Shown: piece by piece, positions 62,622 to 64,000 of the stretch
Position numbering within the stretch: the first letter of the stretch is position 1
How the letters are laid out: each line of letters starts with the position of its first letter
Source of the DNA: Thermostichus lividus PCC 6715
GTDB taxonomy: Bacteria > Cyanobacteriota > Cyanobacteriia > Thermosynechococcales > Thermosynechococcaceae
DNA length: 64,000 bases
Assembly (NCBI RefSeq): GCF_002754935.1
Contig: NZ_CP018092.1
Location: 372,001 to 436,000, forward strand
Reading direction: 5' to 3'
Notes under the pieces: generated by a model
Seen by the model: the letters and a program-made list of their open reading frames with translations, nothing else
What the model was told of the DNA's origin: nothing
Databases searched by the model: none
Position numbers and translations under genes: made by a program

Positions 62622-63929
62622 TTAGGCTAGAGCAAAGCCAATCTGCTCTAACTTGACCTTAGAAGGGGCTGCCACAGCCCCTCTACACACTCCACTCAAA
62701 TCGATATTGAGCTTTGTGCTTACCTTTCTCATGATGTTGCAGGCTCCATTACAGTCTGCATTGATAAGCCATCCTTGAGCAGTTCGATACAGACCTCTAA
62801 GAATTCGTTTTCCTGATGCCTTCCACCCTTCAGGTTTTTCGCCGAACGTAGGCAAGAAGTCATTATCAAAAAACGAGGCTTGAGACGTATACGATTCTTC
62901 GGTTTCGACTAATCGAATCCCGAAAATTAAACAAAGCTGCTTAATTCGTCCAAACAGCTTGTAGTGCGGAATTTGCACGAACTCCTGATTCGTTTTTGCA
63001 CCCAAATTGATTTCATCTTTCTGCCCGTTGTTTCGACCGTAGATGATCGTATCGATGTCGTTTTCCAAGCAGAAGTTGACGACCCACCGTGCTGCTTTGT
63101 TGATGTAGTCTCGCACGTAGCAATTTCGCTTATGGGTAATAAGTTGGATTCGCTTCGAGGTCGCGCCCTTCATAGATGGCTTGCCATGAGTCAGAATCGA
63201 TTTGAATTTGGCAACCTGCTTATTGAACCATTGGTTTCGAGATTTCAACCCTCTACCATCCAGCACAAAGGCAAGTCCAGTATTTGTCACGCCGGCCAAG
63301 AGGTTATTCAGTCCTGAGTCAAGCGCTAAAACGTTTTCAGGACACAATTTGCAGCATTGAGCAGTCTTGTCCATCGTGAAGTAAACATACTCAACAACCC
63401 ACTGCCCATTCGTCGGAATGAATCGCAGTTCTCGGATATGCACATCCTTTAATCGTTCTGGTAACGGGATGTAGAACGCATCTCTTCCAACTGCAGCTTT
63501 TCCACCGTTGCCCAAAGGAACTCGAATCAAGCCTTTCTCTACTTTCAGGGATTGCCCCGTGAATACGACCTGATACAACCCGCCTTTGGTGCGGTATCGC
63601 GGCAATTTTGGTTCATGTTCGAACTGCCCCAGTTTGAACAGTTTTGAGAGTGATTTGAAGCTTTTGAACGCCTCATTCACAGATTTCAACACTTGCTGTG
63701 CAGCCTGAGAATGTAACAGCTTCCCGTTTTCACTCTCCTTCAGTTTTGCGTAGAGGTTGACATACTTCAGAACCTTGAACGGTTTCCGTCCTTGCTCAAA
63801 GAAGTATTGCCGAGACTCATACACGCCTTGGTTGTAGAGATTGTTGGCAAGACGCGCTAACTCAGTAAGCAACTGAGCAAGCTGCTTGTCAGGTTGAAAA
63901 ATATCTTTTTGGACGGCTAAAAACATCAT
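62622..63929 (-). CDS. tnpB: TnpB-related protein without zinc ribbon
   Basis: 435 residues, intact; start ATG 63929 or 63926. It resembles the TnpB at 28275 throughout: ENVLALDSGLNNLLAGVTNT (RuvC-I Asp), DTIIYGRNNGQKDEINLG where canonical TnpB has its second acidic motif, RLVETEESYTSQASFFDNDF, then RGLYRTAQGWLINADCNGAC with the final Asp. No CxxC pairs are left in the usual zinc-ribbon place. A divergent tnpA begins 30 bp upstream. Expected to be an RNA-guided nuclease or a derived protein; whether it cuts is open. Confidence 0.88.
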   Translation of the reverse strand: MMFLAVQKDIFQPDKQLAQLLTELARLANNLYNQGVYESRQYFFEQGRKPFKVLKYVNLYAKLKESENGKLLHSQAAQQVLKSVNEAFKSFKSLSKLFKLGQFEHEPKLPRYRTKGGLYQVVFTGQSLKVEKGLIRVPLGNGGKAAVGRDAFYIPLPERLKDVHIRELRFIPTNGQWVVEYVYFTMDKTAQCCKLCPENVLALDSGLNNLLAGVTNTGLAFVLDGRGLKSRNQWFNKQVAKFKSILTHGKPSMKGATSKRIQLITHKRNCYVRDYINKAARWVVNFCLENDIDTIIYGRNNGQKDEINLGAKTNQEFVQIPHYKLFGRIKQLCLIFGIRLVETEESYTSQASFFDNDFLPTFGEKPEGWKASGKRILRGLYRTAQGWLINADCNGACNIMRKVSTKLNIDLSGVCRGAVAAPSKVKLEQIGFALA

Positions 63930-63958
63930 TGGGTTAAGATGGTATGCAGTTATTATAG

Positions 63959-64000
63959 ATGCCGATTTACGTGAATAGCAACCGTATGAGAGAAGATGGT
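63959..64000 (+). CDS. tnpA: Probable TnpA start (truncated by window)
   Basis: Fourteen codons from ATG 63959 (MPIYVNSNRMREDG) open to the edge. Position and direction fit a divergent tnpA of the IS605 layout, and NRMREDG resembles the N-terminus of the TnpA at 15932 (MRQDG). Too short to prove. Confidence 0.5.
   Translation, partial: MPIYVNSNRMREDG

Larger units (their letters stand above)
62585..64000 (-). mobile_element. IS605-type element, left end outside the window
   Basis: The right end is the hairpin CCCCGCCG-TGGAA-CGGCGAGG (62590-62612) with GAGTGTCA reaching the VKOR stop codon. It contains a tnpB (minus) and, just beyond, the start of a divergent tnpA (plus) that runs off the window. 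The layout is the same as at 15.4 and 28.2 kb. The insertion appears to have spared the VKOR gene by landing within or right after its stop. Confidence 0.8.

Noticed and set aside
1-64000. CRISPR arrays, tRNA and rRNA genes
   Set aside because: No regularly spaced direct repeats and no convincing cloverleaf or rRNA motif were found by eye; a tRNA scan was not possible.

Overview
The window is a piece of a cyanobacterial chromosome. Evidence is the run psbV - psbV2 - petJ (lumenal photosynthetic cytochromes), a ferredoxin-dependent glutamate synthase, a split pntA1/pntA2/pntB transhydrogenase, Ycf35, a VKOR-thioredoxin fusion, and very frequent HIP1 octamers (GCGATCGC). The tandem psbV/psbV2 pair, with a Cys in place of the distal haem His in PsbV2, points to a Thermosynechococcus-like thermophile. 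That placement is an inference; no search was run.

Layout. 1-15.2 kb is ordinary core genome: glgC (cut by the window edge), a small helix-turn-helix-like protein, psbV/psbV2/petJ, gltS, trpC with an overlapping HAD phosphatase, the pnt operon on the other strand, then a sulfotransferase, an NDP-sugar pyrophosphorylase and an acidic HTH protein. 15.2-16.8 kb is a PAS-GGDEF gene destroyed by an IS605-type element. 16.8-20.2 kb holds a Wza-like exporter and a Wzc-like co-polymerase, and 31.8-40.8 kb holds asparagine synthetase, a polymerase-like membrane protein, a glycosyltransferase, a nucleotide-sugar dehydrogenase, an epimerase and a second Wzc. Together they form one exopolysaccharide/O-antigen locus. 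It is split by a 12 kb foreign block (20.1-32.3 kb) with no HIP1 site: a GC-rich part (20.5-24.4 kb), an AT-rich part (24.4-28.0 kb), a nested insertion sequence, and a chimeric asnB-polymerase remnant. 40.8-64 kb is again mainly core: a CobW GTPase, a metallo-beta-lactamase fold protein, a lipase-like hydrolase, a dead fimbrial usher gene, a ferredoxin/Ycf35/DUF2997 cluster, two Crp-family regulators, a GxRP-repeat protein, pyrD, glgB, trpE, def, gcvH, natD and VKOR. It ends in another IS605-type element.

Two themes run through the window. First, IS200/IS605-type elements and their solitary hairpin ends occur at a dozen places. Two can be removed on paper so that the host reading frame rejoins exactly, and both follow the tetranucleotide TTAT. 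Second, at least five otherwise intact genes (nucleotide-sugar dehydrogenase, usher, pyrD, trpE, lapA-like), and probably the first Wzc, carry single-base indels, mostly in homopolymer runs. Because pyrD and trpE are normally needed for growth without supplements, some of these are more likely read errors than real mutations.

No tRNA, rRNA or CRISPR array was recognised.
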